DNA from: Brasenia schreberi
Lineage: Eukaryota; Streptophyta; Magnoliopsida; Nymphaeales; Cabombaceae
Direction: 5' to 3'
Length of the DNA: 64,000 nucleotides
Assembly: GCA_036023115.1 (NCBI GenBank)
Contig: JAYKKT010000061.1
Span: forward strand, 16,308,501-16,372,500
Made by a program: the position numbers and the translations under genes. Positions within the stretch are counted from its first letter, which is position 1, and each line of letters starts with the position of its first letter. The notes under the pieces were generated by a model, which had not been told where the DNA came from, searched no databases, and saw only the letters and a list, made by a program, of their open reading frames with translations. Positions 32,376-43,631 of the stretch are shown in pieces.

Positions 32376-32909
32376 TTACATTTTAGATTTTAAAATTTTC
32401 TTTTCAAAATTTCCTATTTTTTTAATTTGAAGTTTTGTACCATTAGCCGTAAAAACATGTTCTCCAACGGTATCATGAGATTCATTTAAGGAGTTTTCAC
32501 GAGTTATATGAAAAGAAGCACTCGAATCTAAAAACCAAGACATACCTTGAGAGGTGGAGAGAGTGTTTCCAGATATGCTTACTTTTTCTTTAAACATTTC
32601 CTCTATATATGCTTTGATGTTGCTAGACAAGACTCCTCCTTCTTTATCTTCCACGACTCCCATATTTTTAAACTTCTTTCGAAGAAGAGGACAAGTGGTT
32701 TTGATATGTTCACTTTCCTTACAATAATGGCATATGGTGTCCTTGGTTGGCCACGGTCTCATAGGTTTCTTTGTTGTTTCTTCGAGATTTTTTGCATGTG
32801 GGGGCTTGTATATCTTCATGTTAGCTCCCGGCTTGGAGGCGGTAAGAACAACTTCTTTTGCAACAGTAATACTTTTCAATCTTGTTTCTTGCATAACAAG
32901 ATCGGCCAA
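32376..32909 (-). pseudogene. Copia-3 gag end (CCHC) and protease start
   Basis: 177 open codons hold the knuckle CHYCKESEHIKTTC and then the protease site MSWFLDSSASFHIT, where Gly of DSG is Ser, so the protease is probably inactive. Homologous in layout to Copia-1 4,320-4,670. Confidence 0.88.
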
Positions 32910-33314
32910 AAATGAGTCTCCTCTAGGTCTAGCTTTTGTATTGTATATATTAAGTTTGATCTAATGTTTTCGAATTCATCTCTTAACCACGCATAAACAA
33001 AAATAAATATTGATTATCCAAAAACTCTTGAAATTCATTCAATTTTTGAAGTTTTTCAAATTTATCAAAACTCATAAGTTGAGCCCATAATTCTGAAAAC
33101 TCATTATGATAATCTCTAATACTTGAATTCCCTTGTTTAAGCATAATCATTCTTTCCATTAAATCAATTTGAAAAACAAAATAATCTCGAGAGTGAAGTT
33201 TTTTCAAGTATTCCCAAGTTTCGAATGCACTTTCGAAAACGCTTATTCTATTTTTAAGTTTCTCATTTACATTTTAACAAATGATCCAAGTAAATTTTCC
33301 ATTCATTTTTTCTT
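32910..33314 (-). pseudogene. Copia-3 gag, truncated
   Basis: Open pieces read FQIDLMERMIMLKQGNSSIR and SFDKFEKLQKLNEFQ, typical of the UBN2-like copia gag. Homology and coding signal end abruptly at about 33,314, where Gypsy-1 LTR sequence begins mid-LTR. The N-terminal half of gag is missing from the window. Confidence 0.8.
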
Positions 33315-33659
33315 CTTAAACGAGTAAGGTAAAAACCGAACTTAAACAAACACTTACACGTGGTCGTCTTTGCCTCTCGAGTTGCTCGGGTCCGTCCTCC
33401 TTGGCAACCACAACATAGGTCTCCCTAGGTGGGTCTAGACGTGAGAGTTTGAGCTTGGGTTCACTTGGGGGCAGCTAAGTGTTTTGTGGTTTAGGATGGG
33501 CTGGGTTCGGCCAAGGTATAGGTTAGGGTGTAATGAGTGTGGTCCTAGCTAGGTGAGGTCTTAGGTGAGTTAAGTAGGATGGGGCTGAGTCACGACAAAA
33601 GGGTGTGGGGTGTTGGTGTTGGGTGCTCCTGAGGTAGGTCGGCAGGCGCTAGGGAGATG

Positions 33660-33990
33660 GCTGGGGATAGGTGAGGTGTGGGGGTTATGGCTGAGAGCTG
33701 GTGACAGGGCACTGGGATGTGGTATGGTGCGTGGGACATCGCGCAAGGCGCGGCAGAGGGTGTGTGTGGCACAGGACAGGTGCTGGGAGTATTGGCGCGA
33801 CAGGGTGTGCGGGTGACAGGGTGTGGCAGGTGGGTGCGGGTGACAGGGTGCAATGGGGGTGCTGGTGACAGGGTGCTGGGATGTGGTATGGTGCGGCAGG
33901 GTTGTGCGCAGCACGTGCATAGGGTGCTGGAAAGCTTGCAGGCCGGGGAGTTAGGCGTTGTTGAGGTGCAGGCTGGGGGGTTGTGAGGGT
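33660..33990. repeat. G-rich minisatellite in Gypsy-1 3' LTR
   Basis: Units such as gggtgacagggtgc and gggatgtggtatggtgcg recur with variable spacing. The 5' LTR has the same zone at 48,710-48,960 with a different number and order of units. Confidence 0.75.
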
Positions 33991-34852
33991 GCAATTGTGG
34001 CAGGTAGAGGATGCGGGTGGCAACTGGGACACGGCAGGTGAGTGGGGTGTTGGCGAGTGGCTGGGGGAAGGGTAGTGGAGTGAGGTATGGCTGGGAGCTG
34101 CTAGGTGAGTGGGCAGCTGGCCGGGTGCTTGGAGTCGACGGGTTGTGGCTGGGTGTTGGCTATGGCGCTGCACAAGGTGCAGGCCGGGTGTTGGCTAGGG
34201 GCATGCAAGACATAAACCGAGTGCAAGATGCACTCGGTTAGAGAGTGTAGGCTAGGTCGGTGGAGAGGGGCTGGGTCCAACCTGCGTGTGGTTAGGTCTA
34301 GGGGCTAAATAGAGTCGGTTTGGAGGTGGCTGAGCTAGGTCTAATTAAGTCGGTTTAGGTTAAATGGGGGAGTCGGTTTGGACATAGGGATAGGTCGGTT
34401 GGGGTGAGAGTGGTCGAGCTAGGGGATAAAAGGGAGTCGGTTTGGGGCATGTAGGCTAAGTCTAGGCTAGTTTGGGGTTAGGTTTAGTGGCTAGGTTAGG
34501 GTTAGGTTGAGAGACCTACCTCTTGGAGCCGGTCCACCTTGTGTAGCCCATGCCTTGATCCAAGCCCACGCCATTCTTCATGTTGGTGCAGCCCTAGGTT
34601 AGGTCCAACTCACATGGCTTGAGCCTATTTCCCCTTTGGCTAAGCCCATATCGCTAACCCACTTGAATAAGTCAAGCCCACCAATCTTCTCTCTCTTACT
34701 TTATGCTCTCTCTCCCAAGCCTCCCACTTGAAGTTCACATGAACTTTCATCCACCCCTCACCTCTATTTATAGGCAAAGGGGTGGGTCTTGGGTTTGGAT
34801 CTTGGATTTGGTTTTTATGACTCAAATCCGATCCAAACACTATTTGGGTTTG

Positions 34853-35236
34853 GATCTGGATATTTATGTCCAGATCCAATCCAAATTTTTGTTTCTTCAG
34901 TCCTTCTTGGCGTTTCGAGACGGGTGGTTTTCACGGGCCCTGGCTTCATCAGTGCTCCGTCTTGGGCTGGGTTTTCCCCAACCTTTTCGTTCGATCTCCT
35001 TCTCACCTTCTAGACTTCATTTCGTCTGATTTTTGGAATTTCAAGATCTGGATATTTATGTCCAGATCCAATCCAAATTTTTGTTTCTTCAGTCCTTCTT
35101 GGCGTTTCGAGATGGGCGGTTTTCACGGGCCCTGGCTTCATCAGTGCTCCGTCTTGGGCTGGGTTTTCCCCAACCTTTTCGTTCGATCTCCTTCTCACCT
35201 TCTAGACTTCATTTCGTCAGATTTTTGGAATTTCAA
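34853..35236. repeat. 192-bp tandem duplication in Gypsy-1 3' LTR
   Basis: 34,853-35,044 and 35,045-35,236 are near-identical copies beginning gatctggatatttatgtcc. The 5' LTR has a single copy (49,897-50,088), so this arose after insertion or during its last replication cycle. Confidence 0.9.
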
Positions 35237-35607
35237 GCTTGGGCTTGGATTTCTGATGGTTTTGCTTGGTGCTTTGGCTTTGTATTTCATGTTCCAGGGC
35301 TGAAGTTTGCTTCTGGCCTGAGCTCTTCTTTTGCTTTTTGGTCTTGCTTTCATCAGGCTGGGCTGAATTCTAGGCTTTTTGACCTGCTTTTGGAGCTGCT
35401 TTTCGATCAGGCTCCACTTGTTTGCTTTGGTTGCTTACAAAATTGGGACCTGGCCCGAGTTTAAGGAACCTATATTTTAAAAGAGTTTTTGATAAAAAGT
35501 TTAAAGCTTTTGTACTCCTGGGTTTTCGAAAGCTCAAAATTGGTTTTGAAAAGGTTTTACCAACCAGGTGTTTGTTTTGGAAATCGTTTAATGTTAGGGT
35601 GTTTAGA

Positions 35608-35625
35608 GATGGCCCTCTTTGGTAT
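35608..35625 (-). other. Gypsy-1 polypurine tract
   Basis: The minus strand reads AAAGAGGGCCATC directly before the LTR start. Confidence 0.6.
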
Positions 35626-36840
35626 TATCCAAATTTATTTGGATAATGGCAAAGAAGACAATACTCTTTCTTGCTTTCTCCCTAGATTCGTCCTCGAGAA
35701 TATGGGTTCGTCCCAGTTTTGAGAAAAACTTTTTCCTTATGCCTGGTAAGAGGGGATTTTTGCCAAAGAGGACTTTACCTAATGTGGTTCTAGTCCTAAT
35801 TGGGATCATGTATTTTGATGTCCATGCATGCACACATGAGTGAACGATATGGATGATGTGCTAGAAAATATGGTTTTTTAGAGACTTTAACTATGGAATG
35901 GTCGAACTTGGGAGTCTTATGAAGAACTGCTGCATCAAGTGAGCTGGTCTTATGTTGCTCGATGTTTAGGGTTTTTCTCAATTTGCTTTTGGGAGAGGGA
36001 AGACCCTTTTAGCTTCAATCCTAAGGATTTTCAGCTTCTCGTGTTTCCCTTTACTTGAGTCTTAACACTCGCTAATCTAGGAGAGGTTTTATAAGAAAAT
36101 CAAGTAGCATTTCAAAATTTCTACGCCTTACCCAACAACGTCTAATTCTCAAACAAAATGAGATTCAAGTAAGTAGATCCTATTTTTACTTTAGGACTCC
36201 TTGAAATGAATCTTTCTTCACTTAGGATAAATCGTAGGGATGGGAAAAGAGTTACCACGGTCCCTTCTGAAGCGTCCCGTGGTTTGAGGTAAAGAGGCGG
36301 AAAACTGCTCTTTTGAGCTTTTGGCAACTTTTCTTTTTTCATAGAGGGTCTCTCTTTGGGAGTATTTTCTCTTTGTTCCCTCTTTTCCATAGAAGAATGA
36401 TTTTTTTTCTTTTCAATTCAGCTTTTCTTTGGAAAACGAGTTTTGTAGGGATTTTCCTTTTTACTTTTTGCCAAATTTTCCTTTTGGGGAAGAGAAGAGA
36501 AGAGGGAAAGGACTTATCCCAATGATCTACTCGATTCATCCCAGATCAGCCTATTTAGAAATAGCACGTACTACTTGCAAGTATTTTTCTATATTGAACT
36601 AGGCCTTCCTTTGTAAGATGAAGATTTTTAAAATGTAACCCATCTGTTTTTGAAAACTCCACTCTTTCACAAGCATCGATTTTCTCATTCAGGGTCACAC
36701 GATCCACTTTGATCCTTACTCACAAAGTTTCAAAGGAGATTTCCTCAAAATATTTTCACAAAGGGGATTTAGCTTAGACCCTACACATGGTATTGTTTTA
36801 AATATTGGGCATTCACAGGGTCTGCTAAATTCCTACCCTC
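35626..36840. other. Gypsy-1 3' non-coding region
   Basis: Lies between the end of integrase and the polypurine tract. Short frames on both strands have no recognised domain. Tat elements commonly carry such a region, sometimes with extra ORFs; none is supported here. Confidence 0.6.
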
Positions 36841-36852
36841 AACATCAATTAA

Positions 36853-37900
36853 CTAGTATGCATTGTTCATGGTGGTTCCACGTACAACATAAGGACCATC
36901 CCACTTGGGCTGCCACTTTTCAAGTGGATGTGGGCCACAATGGTGGATGATCTTTAATACAAGGTCTCCCACTTTGAAGTGGCGAGGTTTCATAGGCTTT
37001 TCATAATATCGGTCTATCCTTTGTCGATATGCATGTGCATGGTCCATAGCAAGGAGCCTTATTTCATCTAATAAATCAAGCTCGGCCATTCTAGCATGCT
37101 GTAACGTCTTTAGGGGGAGGTCGAGTGCAAATGATGTATGGAATGAATGCAATTTGGTATGAATGGGGAGAATGACGTTTGTGCCATAGACCAACTTAAA
37201 AGGCGCGGCATTTGTGGGAGTCCGGATGGAAGTCCTATACGCCCATAAGGCTTCATTCAACTTCTCATGCCATGTCCTACCCTTCTCTAAGGTTTCTCAA
37301 TAATGCTTATGAGAGTCTTGTTGGTGACCTCGGCTTGGCCATTGCCTTGAGGGTAGTAGGGTGATGAGAAGTGGTGAGTTATGCCATAAGTGCTACATAA
37401 CTTTAACATCCTCTCGTTCTTGAAGGGGGTGCCATTATCAAACACTAGGTCTCTTGGAACTCAAAATCGAGCCAAGATATTCTTCTTAATGAACGCCACT
37501 ACATGTTTCCCTGGACATTAGTCAGGGAGGTAGCTTCAACCCATTTAGAAAAATACTCGGTGGCTGCTAGGATAAACCTATGTCCGTTTGATGCATTTGG
37601 AAAAATTGGTCCTATGATGTCAAACGCCCACGTGGTGAATGGCCATGGGTTGACCACGGAATGCAAGGTTGATGATGGGATATGAATGGCGTGTCCATGC
37701 ACTTGACATGGGTGACATTTCCTAACATGATCATGACAATCTTGCTTTAGAGTGGATCAAAAGTAACCGGCTCTAAGTATTTTCATTGCCATCATATTTG
37801 CATTTACATGTCCTCCACATTCTCCATCATGGAATTCATGCATTATCATCCTAGCCTCCTCAAGGTCTACACACCTCAATAAGATGCCAGTAAAACTCTT
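36853..37900 (-). pseudogene. Gypsy-1 integrase
   Basis: In element order: zinc-module remnants near 37,700-37,900, PWPFTTWAFDIIGPIFP (first catalytic Asp in the D-I-I-G motif), RFILAATEYFSKWVEA, a broken middle (37,260-37,500), then LWAYRTSIRTPTNAAPFKLV and the C-terminal GPYVVRGTTM module. At least two frame breaks lie between 37,261 and 37,498. Confidence 0.9.
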
Positions 37901-37923
37901 TTTATAAAGAATCCCTCCCAAAA

Positions 37924-38520
37924 TTATGTATCGGGTTGAAATCTTTCGAATAAAAGCTTGTCTTTAGACGAAGCGAATTTTGAAAATCCTCCGTTTTCTA
38001 AGAAATCTTTAATGTCTTGAAACCACGATTTTTTAGTAGAATTTTGGTTGTTTTGGCAAATCTCCAAATCGTGAATGGATGGAGTGGGTGAGTGCCATAT
38101 TTCTAAGGGTCTGGTTCCCAAGGTGGGATTGACCCTTAGGGCTGAGCATAAGGATAAGAGGGCATCTGCTATGCCATTGTCCTCTCTTCCTACGTGTGTG
38201 AGTGTGCATGACTTGAACGAATCAACCAGTTTGGTGGCCAATTCATGGTATGAAAGAAGTTTTTCATTTTTGACTTGCCAAATTTTCAATACTTCGTTAA
38301 TGACAAGTAAAGAGTCTCCAAAGACTTCAATGCATGATGGCCCTAGAGTTTTCGAAATTTTCAAGCCTGGTATGAGTGCTTCATACTCAGTTGTATTGTT
38401 GGAACATTCAAAATCTAGGCGAATAGCAATGAGAATTTCTCCCTTTTTAGGGGATATGAGGATGACTCACGCACCTGCCCCTCTTTGGTTTCTTGCCCCA
38501 TCGAAGTGCATTTTCCACAC
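37924..38520 (-). pseudogene. Gypsy-1 second, archaeal-type RNase H
   Basis: Reads WKMHFDGARNQRGAGA, a frame break, then IEVFGDSLLVINEVLK, KLLSYHELATKLVDSF and REDNGIADAL. This is the extra RNase H found in Tat-clade elements, with the DG, E, GDS and N-x-x-AD positions visible. It follows the usual gypsy RNase H in pol order. Confidence 0.88.
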
Positions 38521-38940
38521 TTGGTTTTCGTTTAAACAGTTTGCTAAAATATGGTTTTGAAATTGATTTAGAAAGATGCCCTCATCGGGCATTTCATCAA
38601 GTATGGGATATAAATCCTCTAAGGGGAAATTAGCCACATAATCAACTAGGGCGTGCCCCTTAATGGAGGTTTGATGATGGAATTTTAGGTCATACTCCAT
38701 TAAGAGGAGCTGCCATTTACCCAGCCTACCCATGAGGATAGGTTTTTCAAACAAATGCTTGATTGGATCAAGCCTAGACACTATCGAGATCTCATGATCT
38801 AGGAAGTAATGTCTAAATTTCTGGCAGGCCCATACCAAGGCCAAGCACATTTTCTTCATGGCTTGATAATTTCTTTCATAAGCCAATAGAGTTTTCGAAA
38901 CATAGTAAATAGCATACTCTTTATGGGTATCATCCTCATA
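38467..38940 (-). pseudogene. Gypsy-1 first RNase H (gypsy type)
   Basis: Reads AYERNYQAMKKMCLALVWAC, KFRHYFLDHEISIVSRLDP, RLGKWQLLLMEYDLKF and GHALVDYVANFP. It corresponds to the normally present Ty3 RNase H, which in Tat elements is often degenerate. The overlap in coordinates with the second RNase H reflects the open frame running into that domain's first motif. Confidence 0.87.
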
Positions 38941-40058
38941 TTAAGCTAATAAAGCACCCAATGCATTCATATGCATAGAAATGTAAAGTAAAAGTGGTTT
39001 TCCTTGCTTTAGAGGTTCTAAAACCGGAGGATTAATCAAATACACTTTTAATCTTTTGAAAGCTTTTTGGCAATCGTTGTCCCATATAAACTTTACCCCT
39101 TTTCTCAAAAGCTTGTTGAAAGGTTCGCATCTCGTTGTGAGGTTTGAAATAAACCTTCTAATCGATTGAAGGCGACCTTGGAGGCTACGGATTTGAGTTA
39201 AGTTGGAGGGTGGAGACATGTCTATGATGGCTCTACACTTAGAGGGGTCAACTTCAATGCCCCTTTGGCTTACCATAAAACCTAAAAGCTTATCGGATTC
39301 CACTCCGAAGATGCACTTTTGAGGGTTTAGTTTCACTTTGTAAAGCCTCAGTCTTTTGAAAACTTTTTGCAAAGATTCGATGTGTGTGCATCAGGTTTTT
39401 GATTTCACCAAGAGATCATCCACATACACTTCAAAGAGCTCGTGAATTTGATCGTGAAAGATCGTAGTCATGGCTCTTTGGTATGTGGCATCGGCATTTT
39501 TCAAACCAAAGGGCATGACTGTGTAGCAGTATGTGCCCCAGGGTATGGTAAAAGCAGTTTTAGCCTGATCTCTTGGGGCTAACTTGATTTGATTATAACC
39601 CGAGTAGCCATCCATAAAAGAAAACATCTCATGATTTGCAGTGCTATCGACTATCAAATCAATGTTTGGTAAAGAAAAGTTATCTTTTAGAGTGGCTTTG
39701 TTCAGATTTCTGAAATCGATGCAAATTCGAATTTTCTCATTGGATTTTCGAACTACAACAATGTTTGAAAACCAATCAGAATACGCAATGGGTTTTATAA
39801 AACCAGCTTTTAGAAGATCTTCTAAACCCTCTTTCACTTGAGAGTGTACGTTTGGGTGAATCTTTCTAAGCTTTTGTTTTATGGGTTTTGAATCTGGATC
39901 TAGGGGAAGACCATGCTCTACGATTTTTGGGTCTAGACTGGCATGTCTTCGTATGTCCATGCAAAAACGTTTATGTAGGCTTTTAGGAATGCAATGAATG
40001 ATGTTTTTTCATGCTCATGCAGACATGTGCATATCTTAACACGTTTTGATTTTGCTTC
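38941..40058 (-). pseudogene. Gypsy-1 reverse transcriptase
   Basis: From 40,058 the minus strand gives SFIAFLKAYINVFAWTYEDM, then a frameshift near 39,950, LDPKIVEHGLPLDPDSKPIK, GFIKPIAYSDWFSNIVVV, ICIDFRNLNKATLKD, FMDGYSGYNQIKLAP, MPFGLKNADATYQRAM and VYVDDLLVKS (catalytic acids intact). After a break at 39,391 it continues LLGFMVSQRGIEVDPSKC. The N-terminal side is cut by the solo LTR at 40,064. Confidence 0.93.
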
Positions 40059-40063
40059 ACTCC
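40059..40063. repeat. solo LTR target-site duplication, left (ACTCC)
   Basis: ACTCC directly before the solo LTR, repeated at 43,627-43,631 directly after it. Confidence 0.9.
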
Positions 40064-43000
40064 TGTAGACACATAAAATTTTCAACTCCTGGTTCTTAGG
40101 CCTGAAATGAACCTTTTCGCAATCTACGTCGCTTTTTAGGGCGTACCAGTTAGCTTACTCAAACTAGCGAAGTATGTTTTGAAATGTCTGACTTTTAAAA
40201 GGCAATTGTGGGCAAGCGGGATCTTTTCGTCACAAACCTTCTTGAACCGATGCTCAAGAGTCAGTTTGTACGCTTAGAGACTTCGTTTGAAACAAGTTAA
40301 CCTCAAAATCGATTTTGAATGAATCAGTATTTTGAAATCTTTGGAAAATCATGCACTTTGGCGAGTTTTGATTTACGAGGGTTGGGCGACCCTAATTTTA
40401 TCTACTTAGGCACGATGTGTGTGCATCAAATGGCCTAAGCCTTGGCGTGTTTGCACGATTTGTTCAGGGTTTATTTGATGCAGGTATGCACTCTAGCTCG
40501 AGTTTGGCGAGTATGCAATGCAACTCACACAACTTGAATGTAAAACCCAAAATTTAAAGACTTAGCTGAAGGAAAAACCCAAATTAAATGCCACTCACAC
40601 GACTTGAATGTAATTTGTAAAAATTTAAATATATCTATATCTTAAGAGCGGAAAGGCTCAATGTGTGCATGGGTGTTGTGTATAAATTGAAATGCAACTC
40701 ACGCAGCTGAACCGTAAAACGCAGTAGAAGGGAGATATAGATATAAGAGCGGAAATGCTAAATGTGGTGTGTGTGTTTGTGTATAAATTAACGACAACAC
40801 ACATGACTGAATTTTAACAACCCAGAATTGAAATGCATACACAGCTGAACCGGGAAAACTCATGCTGTCGAAAATATATAAATATGACTATATCTTAGTG
40901 GCTTCGGAGGCCAAAATGTGCATGAGGTGCTTGAGCAAGCGCTCGGGTGTTCTTTGGGTGCGAGTGTGTAATTGAAAGACAAACTCACATGACTTAATGT
41001 AACAACCCAGCTGAATTGAAATACATATATATAATAAGAGCGAAGGCTCAATGCACACATGTATAGAGTGTGTAAAATTAAAGACAACTCACGCAGCTCT
41101 TACTAGAGTCTTGGGAGTAAGAGCGAAGGCTCAATTGTGCATGTGTGTGCTTGATGTATGAGATTAAGAGTTAAGGCTCAAGTGCTCATGTGTGCTTCAT
41201 GTATCAAGCAACTTTATTACATTCCGGGGGAGACAATGCTCCGTTATGACAACCCCGTATCACGAATTGAATTGAATGGAAACGAGACTTGATATATATC
41301 AATAAGACTTACACTCTTCCAGATTTTTGATTTGGGATTGTACCAGAAGCGAATCCACCTTCTTCTTATGGAGTCCGGGGCACGTGGGAGCGAAGTCGGA
41401 GAGCTTGGAAGCTTGGAAGCACTTGGAGATTTGGGAGCAGCAAGGGTTTTTGGATTTGGGGGCCACTTGGGGCTGGTTTGGCTAAGGTAGGACTCGAGCC
41501 AAGGTGGCTCGAGTAGGGCTTGGTCTTGAAGGTTCGGCCAACACTTGGCCTTTTGTTTGGTCTTGTGAGACTCGAGCCAAAGGTGGCTCGAGTGAGAGGT
41601 TTTGCTTTAGGGTTCGGCCAACACTTGGCCTTAGGTTTTGCTTATGTGACTCGAGCCAAAGGTGGCTTGAGTGAATTTGGTTTAAAGGGGACTTGGGGAT
41701 GGTCCTAGCTAGATTTTTGTCTAAGCTAGGGTGGCTGTCCTAGGTGTTGGCTAACTAAGGCAAGTCACGGCTAGGTTAGGGTATCTTGGGCGTAGGCTAG
41801 TTAAGGTGAGTCCTAGCCTAGTTTGGGTGGTGTATGGTAGGTGGTTTGTATGAGACACGGCCAACAACTGGCTGTGGGCTTGGGGATAAAGTAAGGACAT
41901 GGCCTGCCTTATGGCAAGCCGGGGTTTGCTAAGGTAGAAGATACACGGCCTGCACTGGCAGGCCGTGTGGTTTAGGGTAGATGACCAGCCGAATAGTAGG
42001 TCTTTGTTTGGCTTTGGTAAGGGAGCACAACCAGCTGTTGGCCGTGGGGTTTCAATGGGAAATGGCCTGCCTAAAGGGCAGGCCTGATGTTGGGTAAGAT
42101 GAGGGAAACATGGCCTAGCTAGGCCGTGTGGTTTGTGTTAGGTGGCCTGCCTAAAGGCAGGCCTGGTGTTTGGCGAAAGGAGGGAAGCACGGCCACCTTT
42201 GGCCATGTGTTTTAATGGGAAATGGCCTGCCTAAAGGCAGGCCTGGTTTTGGCGAAAACAAAGGGACACACGGCCAACACTTGGCCGTGTGGTTTAAGGG
42301 AAGATGGCCTGCCGAATGGCAGGCCTGGTTTTAGGTAAAGGGTAGGGGAGCACGGCCTACCTTGGCCGTGTGGTTCAAGGAGAGTTCGGCCAGGTCTTGG
42401 CCGAACTTAGTTGGTTTAGGGTAGTGCTCGGCCAAAGGCTGGCCGAGCTAGGTTTATTAAGGTAGAGCTCGGCCAAAGGCTGGCCGAGCTTTAGGTGTTT
42501 TAGGGTAGAGTTCGGCCAACACCTGGCCGAACTTGGTCTGTTTTAATGGAGTATGGGCTGGGTTTAGGTTGTCTTAGGTTGAGTGGTCTAGAGAGGTTAG
42601 GGAAGAGGTTGGTTTAGGGTTAGGGTTTAGGGTACTAACCGTGATTTGCAGCTCCACCCTAAGCCGCCTCCATGCCGCCAAGCTCCACCACATGCAGCTC
42701 CACTCCCAGCTTGAAGAAGACGCTGTTCCATTTGGTGCAGCCCAAGCCTCAATGGGTCAATCCCAACACTCAAGGCCAAGCCTTGGCCAATAGGGCCCTC
42801 TCTCTTTCCTCCCCCTCTTGAAGTTCACGTGAAAGGCCTCCCTTTGGATTTCACGTGGGCTCATTTTGGAGACCTCTCACCTCTATTTATAGACATTTGA
42901 GGTGGGTCTTGGATATGAGTCTTGTATTTGGGTCTGGATATCTGGATCCAATCCAAACACTATTTAGATCTGGATCACGGATCTCGGATATTTTGAGATC

Positions 43001-43626
43001 CAGATTCGATCCAAACACTATTTGGATCTGGATCCAAATATTTTTGGGTCCAGACCCAACCCAAAATTTTCTTCTGCTCCTTGGTTTTCAGTCCATTTCT
43101 GGTGCTTTTCACCATCAGTTTTGAGCGGGTTTCAATTCATCGGAGGCCTCACTCTGGCCTGGGTCTTCCCCAAGTCCTTCTTCCAACTAGTGCTCGGCTT
43201 TTCAGGACTTTTTCGACGACTGTTTCGGTCCACCGTTTTGGTTTCTAGTTGGTTCCTGGTGATATCGAACTCAAATTGCTGCACGGATTCCGTTCTTCAT
43301 TCTGACGGGAAGTGTCTCGGACGTCTGTCGACTTCATCAGGTTCTTGGCTTCTTTCTGCATTTTGGAGCTGCTTTTTGCTTTTCTTTGACCCAAATTATG
43401 CTTTTGCCCTTCTGTCGAGCTTTTCTCCGAATGGGCTCTCCTTTCTTCTATTTTTGGGCAGGAGACGGCTTCTAAAGTTCCGGGCTTGAATTCCTCTTCT
43501 TGTCTGGGCTCTCCTTTTGCCTTTTGTACATGTTTTTGTATTTTAAAATAGATTGTCGTTTTGGCTCAAATGAGCTTTTTGTGTTTTTGAGAGTTTTTGA
43601 ATTTTGGAAAATTCGGGGTGTTTACA
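40064..43626 (-). mobile_element. solo LTR of a related gypsy family inside Gypsy-1 pol
   Basis: Starts TGTAGACACATAAAATTTTC and ends GGGGTGTTTACA, like the Gypsy-1 LTR (TGTAAACATG ... GGGGTGTTTACA), but most of the middle differs. No internal region is attached: pol reading resumes on both sides (EVDLGS on the right, VKICTCLHEHEKT on the left). The 5-bp ACTCC duplication proves it is a separate insertion reduced to one LTR, presumably by recombination between its two LTRs. Minus-strand TATA at about 42,884-42,891. Confidence 0.92.
41490..42540. repeat. array of about 20 short hairpins in the solo LTR
   Basis: Successive perfect or near-perfect inverted repeats of 20-27 bp stand 20-60 bp apart. 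Examples: ctcgagcc/ggctcgag (41,571-41,592), ggcctgcc/ggcaggcc (42,144-42,163 and 42,224-42,243), acacggcca/tggccgtgt (42,268-42,290), gctcggcca/tggccgagc (42,426-42,448 and 42,466-42,490), agttcggcca/tggccgaact (42,509-42,533). Stems vary while keeping pairing. The Gypsy-1 LTRs lack this array. Confidence 0.85.
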
Positions 43627-43631
43627 ACTCC
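43627..43631. repeat. solo LTR target-site duplication, right (ACTCC)
   Basis: Exact copy of 40,059-40,063. Confidence 0.9.

Larger units (their letters stand above)
33315..35607 (-). repeat. Gypsy-1 3' LTR, truncated
   Basis: Corresponds to 48,330-50,459 of the 5' LTR. The first 1,247 bp (47,083-48,329 equivalent) are missing at the junction with Copia-3. It ends GTGTTTAGA (expected GTGTTTACA). Minus-strand TATAAATA near 34,766-34,774. It contains a GC-rich tandem-repeat zone and a 192-bp duplication absent from the other LTR. Confidence 0.9.

Noticed and set aside
33570..34173. Long Pro/Thr/His-rich open frames on the minus strand of the Gypsy-1 3' LTR, and their counterparts at 48,585-49,217
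   Set aside because: They arise from the G-rich minisatellite composition. Equally long frames exist in other phases, there is no domain, and the two LTR copies do not conserve the frame.
41490..42540. Regularly spaced short palindromes considered as a CRISPR-like array
   Set aside because: Repeat sequences differ, spacing is irregular, and the array lies inside a eukaryotic gypsy LTR. No cas-like gene is present.
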